Positions 52,349 through 63,230 of a stretch of 64,000 nucleotides of DNA are shown here, piece after piece. The stretch spans positions 2,356,001 to 2,420,000 of the forward strand of contig NZ_JAWQJT010000003.1 of the NCBI RefSeq assembly GCF_033441515.1. The letters are read 5' to 3'. Every line of letters begins with the position of its first letter. Position 1 is the first letter of the stretch. The DNA is from Amycolatopsis solani (GTDB taxonomy: Bacteria; Actinomycetota; Actinomycetes; Mycobacteriales; Pseudonocardiaceae). Below the pieces are notes generated by a model that ran no database searches, was not told the DNA's origin, and saw nothing but the letters and a program-made list of their open reading frames with translations. The position numbers and the translations under genes are program-made.

Positions 52349-53056
52349 TCAACTCTTCAGCGTGTCGAGGAACGCCAGCGTCTGCGGCCAGGACAGCGCG
52401 AACGCGTCGGCGTTGATGGTCGTCCCGTGCCGTGAAGAGTCGCTGAAGCCGTGCTCGGCCCCGGGGAAGTGCTGGCTGAACGTCGCACCCCGCGGCCGTG
52501 ACTGCAACGCCGTCTGCAGCCGCGCGAACGTCTCGTGCGAGACGACGGCGTCGGCCTCCGGGTAGGCGACGAGCACCGGCGCGGTAATCGATGTCGACAA
52601 AGCGACCGCGTCGAGGTCGTGGTTCGGCGGCGCCGGGTCGCGGACCGTCGGGTGGTAGGCGACGACGCCGGAAAGCCGCTGGTCACGGGCGGCGAGCAGG
52701 AGTGCGAACCGGCCGCCGAGGCACCAGCCCATGACCCCGGCCGACGCGCAGCCCAGGTCGCCGAGCAGGTGGTCGAGCAGCGCGGTCTGCTCCGCGAGCG
52801 CGGTTTCGTCGTGCAGCTCGCCGAGCTTGGCGCCGAGGTCCTCGCGCGAGGTGTTGTCGGTGCTCGCGCCGTGGAAGACGTCCCAGGCCAGCGCCGTGAT
52901 CCCGCGGCCGGCCAGCTCGTCGGCCCAGGCCCGGACCTGCGCGCCGATCCCGGTGATCATCGGCAGCAGCAGCATCCCGGCCGCCGATCCGCCGTCCGGC
53001 CGGGCCAAGTACGCGGAGAGTTCGCCGACACGGACGGTGGACGTCTCGAAGGTCAT
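52349..53056 (-). CDS. Dienelactone hydrolase family protein
   Basis: Alpha/beta hydrolase of 235 residues. Catalytic triad candidates: Cys in GVMGWCLGGRFALL, Asp in AYPEADAV, His in PGAEHGFSD. Cys nucleophile is characteristic of dienelactone hydrolases. ATG at 53056 chosen (MTFETSTVRVG); the longer in-frame extension has no start context. It is the first minus-strand gene of its block, divergent from 53083. Substrate unknown. Confidence 0.85.
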   Translation of the reverse strand: MTFETSTVRVGELSAYLARPDGGSAAGMLLLPMITGIGAQVRAWADELAGRGITALAWDVFHGASTDNTSREDLGAKLGELHDETALAEQTALLDHLLGDLGCASAGVMGWCLGGRFALLLAARDQRLSGVVAYHPTVRDPAPPNHDLDAVALSTSITAPVLVAYPEADAVVSHETFARLQTALQSRPRGATFSQHFPGAEHGFSDSSRHGTTINADAFALSWPQTLAFLDTLKS

Positions 53057-53082
53057 GTCCGCATGATGCATGATGATCCACC

Positions 53083-53292
53083 ATGGCCGAGCGCACACTC
53101 GCCGATCAGTTGGGCGGCTACCTCCCCGAAGGCATCGAGGCCCTCGAAGAGCACGAGCGGCAGGACCTCGCCGACGCCCTGCGCGCCGCGCGCAGGCGGC
53201 AGGCGAAAGCGCTCGCCGAAGCCGGCGAAGAGGGCCTCCGGTACGTCCCGGCGCTGCTGCGCGGCGCGGTCCGGAAGGCGGTCGGCCTGTGA
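53083..53292 (+). CDS. Small hypothetical protein (69 residues)
   Basis: Mostly helical, charged protein: LGGYLPEGIEALEEHERQDLADALRAARRRQAKALAEAGE. Not recognised. It overlaps the next gene by 4 bases (GTGA), so they form a two-gene unit. Its charged amphipathic helix suggests coiled-coil interaction with the following protein or a ribosome/DNA-associated role. Confidence 0.68.
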   Translation: MAERTLADQLGGYLPEGIEALEEHERQDLADALRAARRRQAKALAEAGEEGLRYVPALLRGAVRKAVGL

Positions 53293-54035
53293 CCGCGGAC
53301 CACGCGTCGCGCGCGGAGATCCTGAAGCTGGCCCGCGTGCTCGACGTCGAGCACGACCGGCTCGAGTACCTCGCCCGCGTCGACGCCGACGACCTCAAGG
53401 CGTTCCGCGAGCAGGTCACCGACACGCTGTTCGACGCGAACATCGCGGTGCTGCAGCGGATGGCGCTGGCGGCGCGGCTGCTGCCCGGCGCCGTGCTCGC
53501 CAAGATCGCCGAGAAGGTGTTCGGCCCGCTGCTGTGCGCCCGGATCGCCGGGCTGGTCGACGTCTCCCGCGGCGTCGACGTCGCCAAGCGGCTGCACCCG
53601 CGGTTCCTCGCCGAGGTCGCGGCGGAACTCGACCCGCGGCGGGCGAGCGCGATCATCTCGCGCATCCCGCTCGACACCGTTCTCGCGGTCGCCGCCGAGC
53701 TGGCGCGCCGCGAAGACTGGATCACCCTGGGCCGGTTCGTCGGGCACCTGCCCGACCCGACCGTGCGGCAGGCGCTGGACCGGATCGACGACCCCGGCCT
53801 GCTGCGGATCGCGTTCGTGCTCGACGACAAGAGCCGCATCGACCACGTCGTCGGCCTGCTGCCCGCGGACCGGCTCGGCAAGCTGATCACCGCGGCGGGC
53901 ACCGACGAAGACCTCTGGGACCCGGCGCTGGACCTGCTGACCCACCTGTCCGAGCCGCGGCGTGCCACCCTGGCGCCGATGCTCGGCGCCCTGCCCGAGG
54001 GGCTGCGGGAACGCGCTCAGGCGACGATCAAGTAG
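53289..54035 (+). CDS. MgtE N-domain-like helical repeat protein
   Basis: Protein of 248 residues with repeated helical hairpins like the intracellular N-domain of MgtE (LHPRFLAEVAAELDPRRASAIISRIPLDTVLAVAAELARR, VGHLPDPTVRQALDRID, GLLPADRLGKLITAAG). There is no membrane part, so it is not a Mg transporter. GTG start overlaps the small protein gene. Role unknown, probably a cytoplasmic scaffold or regulator. Confidence 0.75.
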   Translation: MTADHASRAEILKLARVLDVEHDRLEYLARVDADDLKAFREQVTDTLFDANIAVLQRMALAARLLPGAVLAKIAEKVFGPLLCARIAGLVDVSRGVDVAKRLHPRFLAEVAAELDPRRASAIISRIPLDTVLAVAAELARREDWITLGRFVGHLPDPTVRQALDRIDDPGLLRIAFVLDDKSRIDHVVGLLPADRLGKLITAAGTDEDLWDPALDLLTHLSEPRRATLAPMLGALPEGLRERAQATIK

Positions 54036-54238
54036 ATGCCGTAGCCCACGATCGCCGCGCAGAGCGCGAAGCAGATGACGGCACCGGCCAGCGGCCCGCT
54101 GCCCGAGCCGCCGGCTTCGCGGGCCGAGTCGCGCTGCGAGAGCCCGACCACCCCGAAGGAGAACAGGCTCGTCAGCACGACGACCGAAGCCAGCGCGACG
54201 GCGAAGACGAGTCCGAGGGAACCCCAGTCGATGTGCAC
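54017..54238 (-). CDS. Small two-helix membrane protein next to PiT
   Basis: Protein of 73 residues with two hydrophobic helices (LGLVFAVALASVVVLTSLF and GAVICFALCAAIVGYGIYLIV) joined by a Gly/Ser-rich loop. GTG start with GAGGAG upstream, 11 bases after the PiT stop, so it is probably co-transcribed with the phosphate transporter and may be an accessory subunit. It overlaps the end of the convergent helical-repeat gene by 19 bases. Confidence 0.72.
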   Translation of the reverse strand: MHIDWGSLGLVFAVALASVVVLTSLFSFGVVGLSQRDSAREAGGSGSGPLAGAVICFALCAAIVGYGIYLIVA

Positions 54239-54249
54239 GGCAGCGCTCC

Positions 54250-55374
<1,125 letters not shown>

Positions 55375-55569
55375 GCTCGGCTCTCTCCTCCGTAGCTGTT
55401 AGGGGTAAACGCTACTGATCGACCGGACAGCCGCCGATCCCTGTCGCGTGACGGCTCTTTGAACTCTCGATGAACCGGGGTGGGGCAAACCCCACCAAAG
55501 ACCCGGTGGTGCGGCCCAGTGCCCTCGCGAACCCCGCCTGAAACCCTGAACCGGGCGAAAGGGGCACCC

Positions 55570-56970
55570 ATGAAAGCGATCCTGGCGACCATCGCGTCGG
55601 CCGTGCTGTTCTTCTTCGGCACCGGTCTCGACCCTGTGCCCGAATTGGCCTGGCTCGCCCCCTTACCCATCTTCCTGCTGGCACCCCGCGTCCACGGCGG
55701 CGTCGCGCTCGCAAGCGCTTTCACCGCCTACCTCGCGGGCAGCACCGGCAGCTGGAGCTACTTCTGGCACTCCCAGTCGATCCCCCGGCCCGCCGCGCTC
55801 GCGATCCTCGGCGGGAGCGCCGTGCTGTTCGCGCTCTCCGCCGGCCTCTTCGGGCGGCTGGTCCGCCGCGGCCACGGCTTGCTGGCCGCGCTCGCCGCGC
55901 CCGCGTTGTGGACCGTCGCGCTCTACGTCGTCTCGCTGCTCAACCCCACCGGCCTGATGGGCACCTTCATGACGACGCAGGCCGACCGGCCGTCGATCGT
56001 GCGGATTGCCGCGGTCACCGGGGGCTGGGGCGTGGAGTTCCTGGTGCTGTTCGTCCCGGCCGCCGTCGCCGCCGCGCTCGCGCCCGGGCCGCGTGGCCGG
56101 ACGCGGCTCGTCCCCGTCGTCGCGCTGGCCGCGATCGTGGCCGGGCTCGCGGTCTGGACCAGCCCAGCGGCGGCCGGGCCGTCGACGCGCGTCGCGGTGA
56201 TCGCGCCTGGTCAGAGCCGCTGGGCGGTCGACGTCGCCACCCGTGACGGCCAGGCGCTCGTCCAGTCCTATGTGGACCAGATCGGCCGGCTCCCGGACGG
56301 CGTGCGCGCCGTCGTGCTCCCCGAAGCCGCTTTCGCGGTGGACCAGACCAGCCGCGCGAGCCTCGTCTCGGCCCTCGCCGACGTCGCACGGACCCGAGAC
56401 CTCGACGTCGTCACCGGCGTCCTCGACACCACCCCGGACGGCCGGTTCAACGCCGCCCTCGCCGTGGCACCGTCCGGCGCGCCGGTCGAATACCGCAAGT
56501 GGCACAACGGGGATTCGCCGAACCTCCGGTCCGGCACCGAGCTGACCCGCTTCGCCGGGATCGGCCTGATGGTGTGCATGGACGTCAACTTCGCCGACTC
56601 GAGCCGCGGCTACGGCGACGCGGGGACCGGCCTGGTGCTCATCCCGGCGTCCGACGAAGACGCCGACGGCTGGGCCCACAGCCGCACGGCGCTGATCCGC
56701 GGCGTCGAGAACGGCTTCTCGGTGGCGTGGAGCGCGGCCCGCGGCACCCCGATGCTGGCCGACGCCCGCGGCCACGTCCTGGCCGACGCCCGCACCGGCG
56801 GCCGCCCGTTCACGGTGGTCGTCGCGGACGTCCCGATCGGCGGGGGCAAGACGCCGTACGCCCGCTTCGGCGACTGGTTCGCCTGGCTCTGCGGCCTGCT
56901 CGCCGTGGCCGGTATCGCGACCGCCGCCCGCCGGTTGTCACGCATCACAACAAACCCCGGTGAAGTCTGA
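55570..56970 (+). CDS. Apolipoprotein N-acyltransferase-like membrane protein (nitrilase domain)
   Basis: Protein of 466 residues. The N-terminal half (about 1-200) has six helices. The C-terminal nitrilase-like (C-N hydrolase) domain has the Glu in VVLPEAAFA, Lys in EYRKWHN and Cys in LMVCMDVNFADS. This is the Lnt pattern. No signal peptide beyond the first helix. The true lnt of actinobacteria often lies elsewhere, so this may be a paralogue with altered acceptor. The leader has a small GGTGGGG/CCCCACC hairpin at 55479-55496. Confidence 0.82.
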   Translation: MKAILATIASAVLFFFGTGLDPVPELAWLAPLPIFLLAPRVHGGVALASAFTAYLAGSTGSWSYFWHSQSIPRPAALAILGGSAVLFALSAGLFGRLVRRGHGLLAALAAPALWTVALYVVSLLNPTGLMGTFMTTQADRPSIVRIAAVTGGWGVEFLVLFVPAAVAAALAPGPRGRTRLVPVVALAAIVAGLAVWTSPAAAGPSTRVAVIAPGQSRWAVDVATRDGQALVQSYVDQIGRLPDGVRAVVLPEAAFAVDQTSRASLVSALADVARTRDLDVVTGVLDTTPDGRFNAALAVAPSGAPVEYRKWHNGDSPNLRSGTELTRFAGIGLMVCMDVNFADSSRGYGDAGTGLVLIPASDEDADGWAHSRTALIRGVENGFSVAWSAARGTPMLADARGHVLADARTGGRPFTVVVADVPIGGGKTPYARFGDWFAWLCGLLAVAGIATAARRLSRITTNPGEV

Positions 56971-57023
56971 GCGTTGTCCCAGGTCACCGCCGCCGTTCTG
57001 TGACCGATCATGAGCTGCATCAC

Positions 57024-57037
57024 TTACTGACGGGTAA
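57024..57037. promoter_or_regulatory. Inverted repeat TTAC-N6-GTAA upstream of the lipase gene
   Basis: TTACTGACGGGTAA has arms TTAC and GTAA separated by six bases. It lies 2 bases before the ribosome binding site GGAGG (57040-57044) of the lipase gene. A TetR-type repressor is the most likely binder. Confidence 0.4.
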
Positions 57038-57051
57038 CTGGAGGCAGTGGA

Positions 57052-57918
57052 ATGCGGGTCACCAACGGCGGTGTCAAGCGAATCCTCACCACGGTCGTCG
57101 CGGCGATCACCCTCGGCGTCGCCGCGCCGACGGTCGCCGAGGCGGCACCGAGCAACGGCTGGAACGACTGGGGCTGCCGTCCGTCGGCCACGCACCCCCA
57201 GCCCGTGGTCCTCGTGCACGGCCTCGGCGCGAACGACACGGTCAACTGGTTCTTCCATGCGCCGAAGATCGCCGCGCAGGGTTACTGCGTCTTCTCCCTG
57301 ACCTACGGCACCGGCGTCCTCGGCCCCGGCGTCGGCGGGCTCGCGTCCATGCGCACCAGCGCCACGCAGCTCGGCCGGTTCGTCGACAAGGTCCGGTCCA
57401 CGACCGGCGCGGCGAAGGTCGACATCGTCGGCCACTCCGAAGGCAGCACGATGCCCGCGTACTACCTGAAGTACGGCGGTGGCGCGGCCAAGGTCGCGAA
57501 CTTCGTCGGCTTCGGCGCGAACTACCGCGGCACCACCCTCGGCGGCCTCGACGCACTCGCCAAAGCGCTGCTCACCACCGTCCCCGGCCTCGGCCTGGTC
57601 CTGAAGACCGCCTGCGGCTCCTGCCAGGAATACCTGGCGCCGTCGGCGTTCCTGGACGACCTCGCCCGCGGCGGCGTGCACGTCGCCGGACCGGCGTACA
57701 CGAGCATCGTCAGCAAGTACGACGAGGTCGTGACGCCGTACACGAGCGGCATCCTCAACGAGCCGGGCGCGACGGACATCGTGCTGCAGGACTTCTGCGA
57801 GTCCGACGCTTCGGGCCACCTGAGCCAGGCGATCGACCCGAACGTGACCGGCCTGATCCTGCACGCGCTCGACGCGAGCTACGCGCCGGCGTGCACGCCG
57901 TTCACCCTGCCACTCTGA
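57052..57918 (+). CDS. Secreted lipase/esterase (alpha/beta hydrolase)
   Basis: Exported lipase of 288 residues. A signal peptide ends near residue 32. The oxyanion strand is [15 protein letters not shown], the nucleophile is in [17 protein letters not shown], Asp in [15 protein letters not shown], His in DASGHLSQ. Cys pairs suggest disulfides. This is the actinobacterial secreted lipase group with the uncommon GHSEG motif instead of GHSQG. ATG at 57052 has GGAGG upstream. Its end overlaps the convergent hutI gene by 17 bases. Confidence 0.88.
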   Translation: MRVTNGGVKRILTTVVAAITLGVAAPTVAEAAPSNGWNDWGCRPSATHPQPVVLVHGLGANDTVNWFFHAPKIAAQGYCVFSLTYGTGVLGPGVGGLASMRTSATQLGRFVDKVRSTTGAAKVDIVGHSEGSTMPAYYLKYGGGAAKVANFVGFGANYRGTTLGGLDALAKALLTTVPGLGLVLKTACGSCQEYLAPSAFLDDLARGGVHVAGPAYTSIVSKYDEVVTPYTSGILNEPGATDIVLQDFCESDASGHLSQAIDPNVTGLILHALDASYAPACTPFTLPL

Positions 57919-59050
57919 CCCCGGCCCGCCACACCGCGTTCGTCAGCGGCACCCCCGGCCGGTAGGCCAGGTGCGTCACCGAAGGCGCGTCGAGGACGTG
58001 GACGTCCGCCCGCGAACCGGGCCGCAGGACGCCCACGTCCTCCCGGCGCAACGCCTTCGCCCCGCCGGCCGTGGCCGCCCAGACGGCCTCCTCGACCGTC
58101 ATCCGCAGCTGCAGCACCGCCGTCGCGACGCAGAACGCCATCGACGTCGTGTACGAGCTGCCCGGGTTGGCATTGCTGGCCAGCGCGACCGTCGCGCCCG
58201 CGTCGAGCAGCCGCCGGGCCGGCGCCATCGCCTGCCGGGTCGACAGGTCGCACGCGGGGAGCAGGGTCGCCACGGTTTCCGACGCGGCCAGCGCTTCGAC
58301 GTCGGCGTCGCTCAGGTACGTGCAGTGGTCGACGCTCGCCGCGCCGAGCTCCACCGCGAGCCGCACGCCGGGGCCTTCGCCGAGCTGGTTCCCGTGCACC
58401 CGCAAGCCGAGTCCGCGCTCGGCGGCGGCCTTCAGCACCCGCGCCGACTGGGCTTCGTCGAACGCGCCGGTCTCGCAGAACACGTCCGCCCAGCGCACGC
58501 TTCCCGCTACGGCGTCGAGCATTTCGCTGCACACCAGGTCCACATAGGACTCGGCGTCGGCACCCGGCGGCACCAGGTGCGCGCCCAGGAACGTGACCTC
58601 GTCGGCCACTTCGCCGGCGATCCGCGCGCTCCGGGCTTCGTCCACGACAGTCAGGCCGTAGCCCGTCTTCGTCTCCAGGCACGTCGTACCCTGGCGGGCC
58701 GCTTCGGCGACGTGGCGGCGGAGGTTGGCGGCGAGCTGCTCGTCGGACGCCTCCCGCGTCGCGCCCACCGTGATCGCGATTCCCCCGGCGGTGTAGGGCT
58801 TCCCCGCCATCCGCGCCTCGAACTCGGCGGTGCGGTCGCCGGCGAAGACGAGGTGCGTGTGGCTGTCGACCCACCCCGGCAGCACCGCGCGGCCCTCGAC
58901 GTCGACGCGCTCGTCGGCGTCCGGCGTCCGGTCCGCCGCGCCCACCCACGCGATCTCGGTGCCGTCGATGACGAGGGCCGCGTCGGTGAGCCGGCCCAGT
59001 TCGGCGTCGTTCGTGGTCAGCTCGCCGATGCCCGTGATCAGGATTGCCAC
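57902..59050 (-). CDS. hutI: Imidazolonepropionase
   Basis: Amidohydrolase of 382 residues, third step of histidine degradation, giving N-formimino-L-glutamate from imidazolone propionate. Metal-binding HTH in [14 protein letters not shown], conserved CxQTKTGYG-like ETKTGYGL and the C-terminal [10 protein letters not shown] region are visible. GTG start lies 13 bases inside hutF. Last gene of the operon. Confidence 0.92.
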   Translation of the reverse strand: MAILITGIGELTTNDAELGRLTDAALVIDGTEIAWVGAADRTPDADERVDVEGRAVLPGWVDSHTHLVFAGDRTAEFEARMAGKPYTAGGIAITVGATREASDEQLAANLRRHVAEAARQGTTCLETKTGYGLTVVDEARSARIAGEVADEVTFLGAHLVPPGADAESYVDLVCSEMLDAVAGSVRWADVFCETGAFDEAQSARVLKAAAERGLGLRVHGNQLGEGPGVRLAVELGAASVDHCTYLSDADVEALAASETVATLLPACDLSTRQAMAPARRLLDAGATVALASNANPGSSYTTSMAFCVATAVLQLRMTVEEAVWAATAGGAKALRREDVGVLRPGSRADVHVLDAPSVTHLAYRPGVPLTNAVWRAGVRVAG

Positions 59051-60321
59051 AGTGCCTCGATCTCCTTCGCCAGCACGGTTTCCGGTCGGTCGATCAGCTG
59101 GTGCGCACCCTCTCGCACGACTACGCGGCCCGCCACGACGACGTGCCGGACGTCGGCCCCGGACGCGGCGTACACCACGCCCGAGGGCTCGATCCCGGCC
59201 GTTCGCACCGAGTCAAGGCCGACGGTGACGAGGTCCGCGCCCGCTCCTTCGGCGAGCGAGCCGACCTCGTCCCACCCGATGGCCCCGTGGTCCGTGCCCG
59301 CGTCGAGGAGCTCCTCGGCGGTGAACCGGCCGCGTTCTTCGCTGGCCAGCCGGTCGTCCAGTTCCAGTGCGCGGGTTTCCTCGAAGGCGTCGACGACGGC
59401 GTTGCTGTCGCTGCCGATGCTCAGCCGAACGCCGGCGTCCCGCAGGGCGCGGGCCGGGCCGATGCCGTCGCCGAGGTCGCGTTCGGTGGTCGGGCAGAAG
59501 CACGCGCGTGCCCCGCGCAGCCGTTCGATGTCCGACGCGGTGAGGTGGGTGGCGTGCACGGCGACCAGCCGCTCGGTCAGCACGCCGCGCACGGCCAGCA
59601 GCTCGGTGGGCGTGCGGCCGTAGGCGGCCAGGCACTGCTCGTTCTCGGCCCGCTGCTCCGACAGGTGGACGTGCACCACCCGCGGACTGTCCACCAGCGA
59701 CAATTGATCCGCCGGGACCGCTCGCACCGAGTGGATCGCGGCGCCCACCCGGAACAGTTCGCCTTCCCGCAGCAGGGCCACCCGTGACGCCCACGCGTCC
59801 GCCGAGCCGTCGGAGAAGCGCCGCTGGACCTCGTCGGGCTCGGCGCCGATCCCGCCCGCCAGGTAGCAGGTGTCGAGCAGGGTCAGCCGGATCCCGGCGT
59901 CGGCCGCGGCCTGCCGCAGCGCCGCCCCCATCGCGTTCGGGTCCGCGTACGGCTTCCCGCCGGGCGCGTGGTGCAGGTAGTGGAACTCCCCCACGCTCGT
60001 GTAGCCGCCCAGGACCATCTCGGCGTAGACCCCGCGCGCCAGCCGGTAGTAGCGGTCGGGGTCGAGCCGGGACGCGAGCGCGTACATCCGCTCGCGCCAC
60101 GTCCAGAACGTGCCGCGTTCGTGGTGCGTCCGGCCCCGCAGCGCCCGGTGGAAGGCGTGCGAATGCCCGTTCGCGAACCCGGGCAGCGTCAACCCGTTCA
60201 GGATCACCCCGCTCCGGGGTGCGCCCGGGGTCACCGCCGTGATCCGCCCGCCGACGACGTCGATCCGCACCGCGGGGGCGATTCCGCCGGGCAGCCAGGC
60301 CTGTTCGCACCAGAAGGTCAT
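59038..60321 (-). CDS. hutF: Formimidoylglutamate deiminase
   Basis: Amidohydrolase of 427 residues converting formimino-glutamate to N-formyl-glutamate and ammonia. Metal site in [18 protein letters not shown], catalytic His in [15 protein letters not shown] and VAVHATHL, and Asp in [10 protein letters not shown]. Its presence means the two-step HutF route rather than the one-step HutG. ATG overlaps the amidase gene (ATGA). Confidence 0.92.
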   Translation of the reverse strand: MTFWCEQAWLPGGIAPAVRIDVVGGRITAVTPGAPRSGVILNGLTLPGFANGHSHAFHRALRGRTHHERGTFWTWRERMYALASRLDPDRYYRLARGVYAEMVLGGYTSVGEFHYLHHAPGGKPYADPNAMGAALRQAAADAGIRLTLLDTCYLAGGIGAEPDEVQRRFSDGSADAWASRVALLREGELFRVGAAIHSVRAVPADQLSLVDSPRVVHVHLSEQRAENEQCLAAYGRTPTELLAVRGVLTERLVAVHATHLTASDIERLRGARACFCPTTERDLGDGIGPARALRDAGVRLSIGSDSNAVVDAFEETRALELDDRLASEERGRFTAEELLDAGTDHGAIGWDEVGSLAEGAGADLVTVGLDSVRTAGIEPSGVVYAASGADVRHVVVAGRVVVREGAHQLIDRPETVLAKEIEALWQS

Positions 60322-61514
60322 CGCGCCAGCTGCTCCAGAACGCCGGCGAGGGCCTCGGTCCCGGCTTCGACGTCGGCCGCCTCGGCGAACTCCTCCGGCG
60401 AGTGGCTGATCCCGGTCGGGTTGCGCACGTAGAGCATCCCGGCGGGCACGAACCCGGCGAGGACCGCGGCGTCGTGGCCGGCGCCGGTGGGCAGCTCCGG
60501 CGGCCCGCCGAGCCAGCCGCTCAGCTCCCGGCGCAGGGCGTCGTCGAACACGACGTCGTCCGAATAGGACTCCCGGGTCACCGTGACCCGGCACCCCTCT
60601 TCGGCGGCCGCGGTCTCCGCCGCGCGCGCGATGTCCTCGACCAGCGCCGGGGTCACGGTCCCGGGCACCCGCGCGTCGAGCCACAGGTCCACAGTGGACG
60701 CGATGACGTTGGTGCCGCCGGGCGTCGGCACGAGCCTGCCGACGGTCGCCCGCGCGTCCGGGACCGCGCGAGCCAGCCGGCGGACCGCGGTGACCGTCGC
60801 GGCGGCGGGCAGCATCGGGTCGGCCCGGTCGGCCAGCAGGGTCGCCCCGGCGTGGTTCCCCTGCCCCGTGAAGGAAAACCGCCACCGCCCGTGCGCGATC
60901 ACCGTGGAGCCCACGGCGACCGGCGCGCCGAGGTCGATCAGCCCGCGCCCCTGCTCGACGTGCAGCTCGAGGAACCGCCCGACCAGCGCGAGCCGCTCGG
61001 GATCCGCGCCGATCAAGGCCGGGTCGAAGCCGGACCTCCCCGCGGCCTCGGCGAACGTGACGCCGTCGGCGTCCCGCAGCCCGCGCGCCTGATCGGCGTC
61101 GATCGTGCCGGTCAGCAGCCGCGAACCGAGGCAGGGCACGCCGAACCGGCCGCCCTCCTCCTCGGTGAACACCACGACGGCGAACGGCTTGCCCGGCCGG
61201 AAACCCCGTTCCTGCAGCGATTCCACCGCGGCCAGCGCGCTGACGACGCCGAGCGGGCCGTCGAACGCGCCACCGCCGGGCACCGAGTCGAGGTGGCTGC
61301 CGGTGACGACGGCGTCCGGTCCCGGCGGTCCCCACCAGGCCCAGATGTTGCCGTTGTGGTCGGTGTCGACGTCCAGCCCGAGCCCCAGCGCGCGCTCGCC
61401 GAACCAGGCACGCAGGTCCTGCTCGGGCGCGTCGAAGGCGTGCCGCGAATAGCCGCCGCGCTTCGGATCGCGCCCGACGTCACCGATTTCGGCGAGGAAC
61501 CCCGATGCGCTCAC
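60318..61514 (-). CDS. M20 family amidohydrolase (allantoate amidohydrolase-like) in the hut operon
   Basis: Metallo-amidase of 398 residues of the hydantoinase/carbamoylase/allantoate amidohydrolase group. Metal ligands are in [21 protein letters not shown] (His, Asp) and [14 protein letters not shown] (Glu-Glu), and the later [11 protein letters not shown]is. In the operon order hutH-hutU-this-hutF-hutI no hutG is present, so it probably takes the N-formylglutamate deformylase step by substitution. True allantoate hydrolysis is an alternative. Starts GTG inside hutU (GTGA). Confidence 0.85.
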   Translation of the reverse strand: MSASGFLAEIGDVGRDPKRGGYSRHAFDAPEQDLRAWFGERALGLGLDVDTDHNGNIWAWWGPPGPDAVVTGSHLDSVPGGGAFDGPLGVVSALAAVESLQERGFRPGKPFAVVVFTEEEGGRFGVPCLGSRLLTGTIDADQARGLRDADGVTFAEAAGRSGFDPALIGADPERLALVGRFLELHVEQGRGLIDLGAPVAVGSTVIAHGRWRFSFTGQGNHAGATLLADRADPMLPAAATVTAVRRLARAVPDARATVGRLVPTPGGTNVIASTVDLWLDARVPGTVTPALVEDIARAAETAAAEEGCRVTVTRESYSDDVVFDDALRRELSGWLGGPPELPTGAGHDAAVLAGFVPAGMLYVRNPTGISHSPEEFAEAADVEAGTEALAGVLEQLAR

Positions 61515-63163
61515 GCACCCTCCCGCATCGGCACGCGCACGCCCCGCTCATCTGCGACGTCGGCAGCGCGCTCGTACCCGGCGTCGACGTGCCGGATGAC
61601 GCCCATGCCCGGATCGTTCGTGAGCACGCGCTCGAGCTTCTGCGCGGCCAGCTCGGTCCCGTCGGCGACGCTGACCTGCCCGGCGTGGATGGACCGGCCC
61701 ATGCCGACGCCGCCGCCGTGGTGGATGGACACCCAGCTGGCGCCGGACGACGTGTTGACCAGCGCGTTCAGCAGCGGCCAGTCGGCGATCGCGTCGGAGC
61801 CGTCGGCCATGCCTTCGGTCTCGCGGTACGGCGAGGCGACGCTGCCGGAGTCGAGGTGGTCGCGGCCGATGACGACCGGCGCCTTCAGCTCGCCGCTCGC
61901 GACCATCTCGTTGAACCGCAGGCCGGCCAGGTGGCGTTCGCCGTAGCCGAGCCAGCAGATCCGGGCGGGCAGCCCCTGGAACGCGACGCGCTCGCCGGCC
62001 AGCTTGATCCAGCGGGCGAGGGATTCGTTCTCGGGGAACAGTTCCAGCATCGCGCGGTCGGTCGCGGCGATGTCCTCGGGGTCACCGGACAGCGCGGCCC
62101 AGCGGAACGGGCCGTTGCCCTCGCAGAACAGCGGGCGGATGTAGGCGGGCACGAAGCCGGGGAAGTCGAACGCGCGCTCGCAGCCGCCCAGCTTGGCTTC
62201 GCCGCGCAGGGAGTTGCCGTAGTCGAAGACCTCCGCGCCGCGGTCGAGGAAGCCGAGCATGGCGTCGACGTGGTCGGCCATCGACTCGCGCGAGCGGTCG
62301 GTGAACTCGTCCGGCTTCTTGGCCGCGTAGTCGTGCCAGTCCTCGACGCCGATCCCCTTGGGCAGGTAGGAAAGCGGGTCGTGCGCGGACGTCTGGTCGG
62401 TGACGATGTCGACCTCGACGCCGCGGCGCAGCAGCTCCGGCAGCACCTCGGCCGCGTTCCCGACGACGCCGACGGACAGCGCGCGCTTTTCCCGCTTCGC
62501 CTTGGTGACGCGGGCGATGGCGTCGTCGAGGTCGTCGGCGACCTCGTCGAGGTAGCGGGTCTCGACGCGGCGGTGCGCGCGCTGCGGGTCGCACTCGATG
62601 ACCAGCGCGACGCCGTCGTTCATGGTCACGGCGAGCGGCTGCGCGCCCCCCATGCCGCCGAGCCCGGCGGTGACGGTCAGCGTCCCTTTGAGACTGCCGC
62701 CGAACTTCTTCTTCGCGACAGCGGCGAACGTTTCGTACGTGCCCTGGAGGATGCCCTGGGTGCCGATGTAGATCCACGACCCCGCGGTCATCTGGCCGTA
62801 CATCGTCAGGCCCTGCTGCTCGAGGCGGCGGAACTCGGGCCAGGTCGCCCAGTCACCGACGAGGTTCGAGTTGGCGATGAGCACGCGCGGCGCCCACTCG
62901 TGCGTGCGGAACACGCCGACCGGCTTGCCGGACTGGACGAGCAGCGTCTCGTCGGCGTCCAAAGTGGTCAGTTCGCGGGTGATCGCGTCGAAGCTCGCCC
63001 AGTTGCGGGCGGCCTTGCCGGTGCCGCCGTAGACGACCAAGTCTTCGGGCCGCTCGGCGACGTCGGGGTCGAGGTTGTTGTGGAACATCCGCAGCGCGGC
63101 TTCGGTCTGCCACGACTTCGCGGTGAGCTGGGTGCCGCGGGCGGCACGGACTACGCGGGACAT
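61511..63163 (-). CDS. hutU: Urocanate hydratase
   Basis: NAD-dependent urocanase of 550 residues, second step of histidine degradation. The start [33 protein letters not shown] is typical; the NAD site is [16 protein letters not shown] and the conserved [15 protein letters not shown] lies near residue 370. ATG at 63163 is chosen; in-frame extension upstream runs into the family A hairpin. Overlaps the next gene (GTGA). Confidence 0.94.
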   Translation of the reverse strand: MSRVVRAARGTQLTAKSWQTEAALRMFHNNLDPDVAERPEDLVVYGGTGKAARNWASFDAITRELTTLDADETLLVQSGKPVGVFRTHEWAPRVLIANSNLVGDWATWPEFRRLEQQGLTMYGQMTAGSWIYIGTQGILQGTYETFAAVAKKKFGGSLKGTLTVTAGLGGMGGAQPLAVTMNDGVALVIECDPQRAHRRVETRYLDEVADDLDDAIARVTKAKREKRALSVGVVGNAAEVLPELLRRGVEVDIVTDQTSAHDPLSYLPKGIGVEDWHDYAAKKPDEFTDRSRESMADHVDAMLGFLDRGAEVFDYGNSLRGEAKLGGCERAFDFPGFVPAYIRPLFCEGNGPFRWAALSGDPEDIAATDRAMLELFPENESLARWIKLAGERVAFQGLPARICWLGYGERHLAGLRFNEMVASGELKAPVVIGRDHLDSGSVASPYRETEGMADGSDAIADWPLLNALVNTSSGASWVSIHHGGGVGMGRSIHAGQVSVADGTELAAQKLERVLTNDPGMGVIRHVDAGYERAADVADERGVRVPMREGA

Positions 63164-63184
63164 TCTCAGACCTCCAGGTAGGCG

Positions 63185-63230
63185 GTCGTGAGTGATAAGT
63201 CGGGTTCTAACCCGACTTACCACTCACGAC
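63185..63230. repeat. Intergenic hairpin, family A, at the hutH-hutU junction
   Basis: 22-base arms (63185-63206 and 63209-63230) with one mismatch and a CT loop. Matches the hairpin at 28859-28904 in 19 of 22 arm positions and in the loop. The right arm includes the stop and last codons of hutH. It lies between two genes read in the same direction, so it could attenuate hutU or separate the transcripts. Confidence 0.85.

Noticed and set aside
55375..55420. Possible PHO box (GTTTACCCC) ahead of the PiT gene
   Set aside because: Only one poor 7-base half-site; the second direct repeat expected of a PHO box is not convincing.
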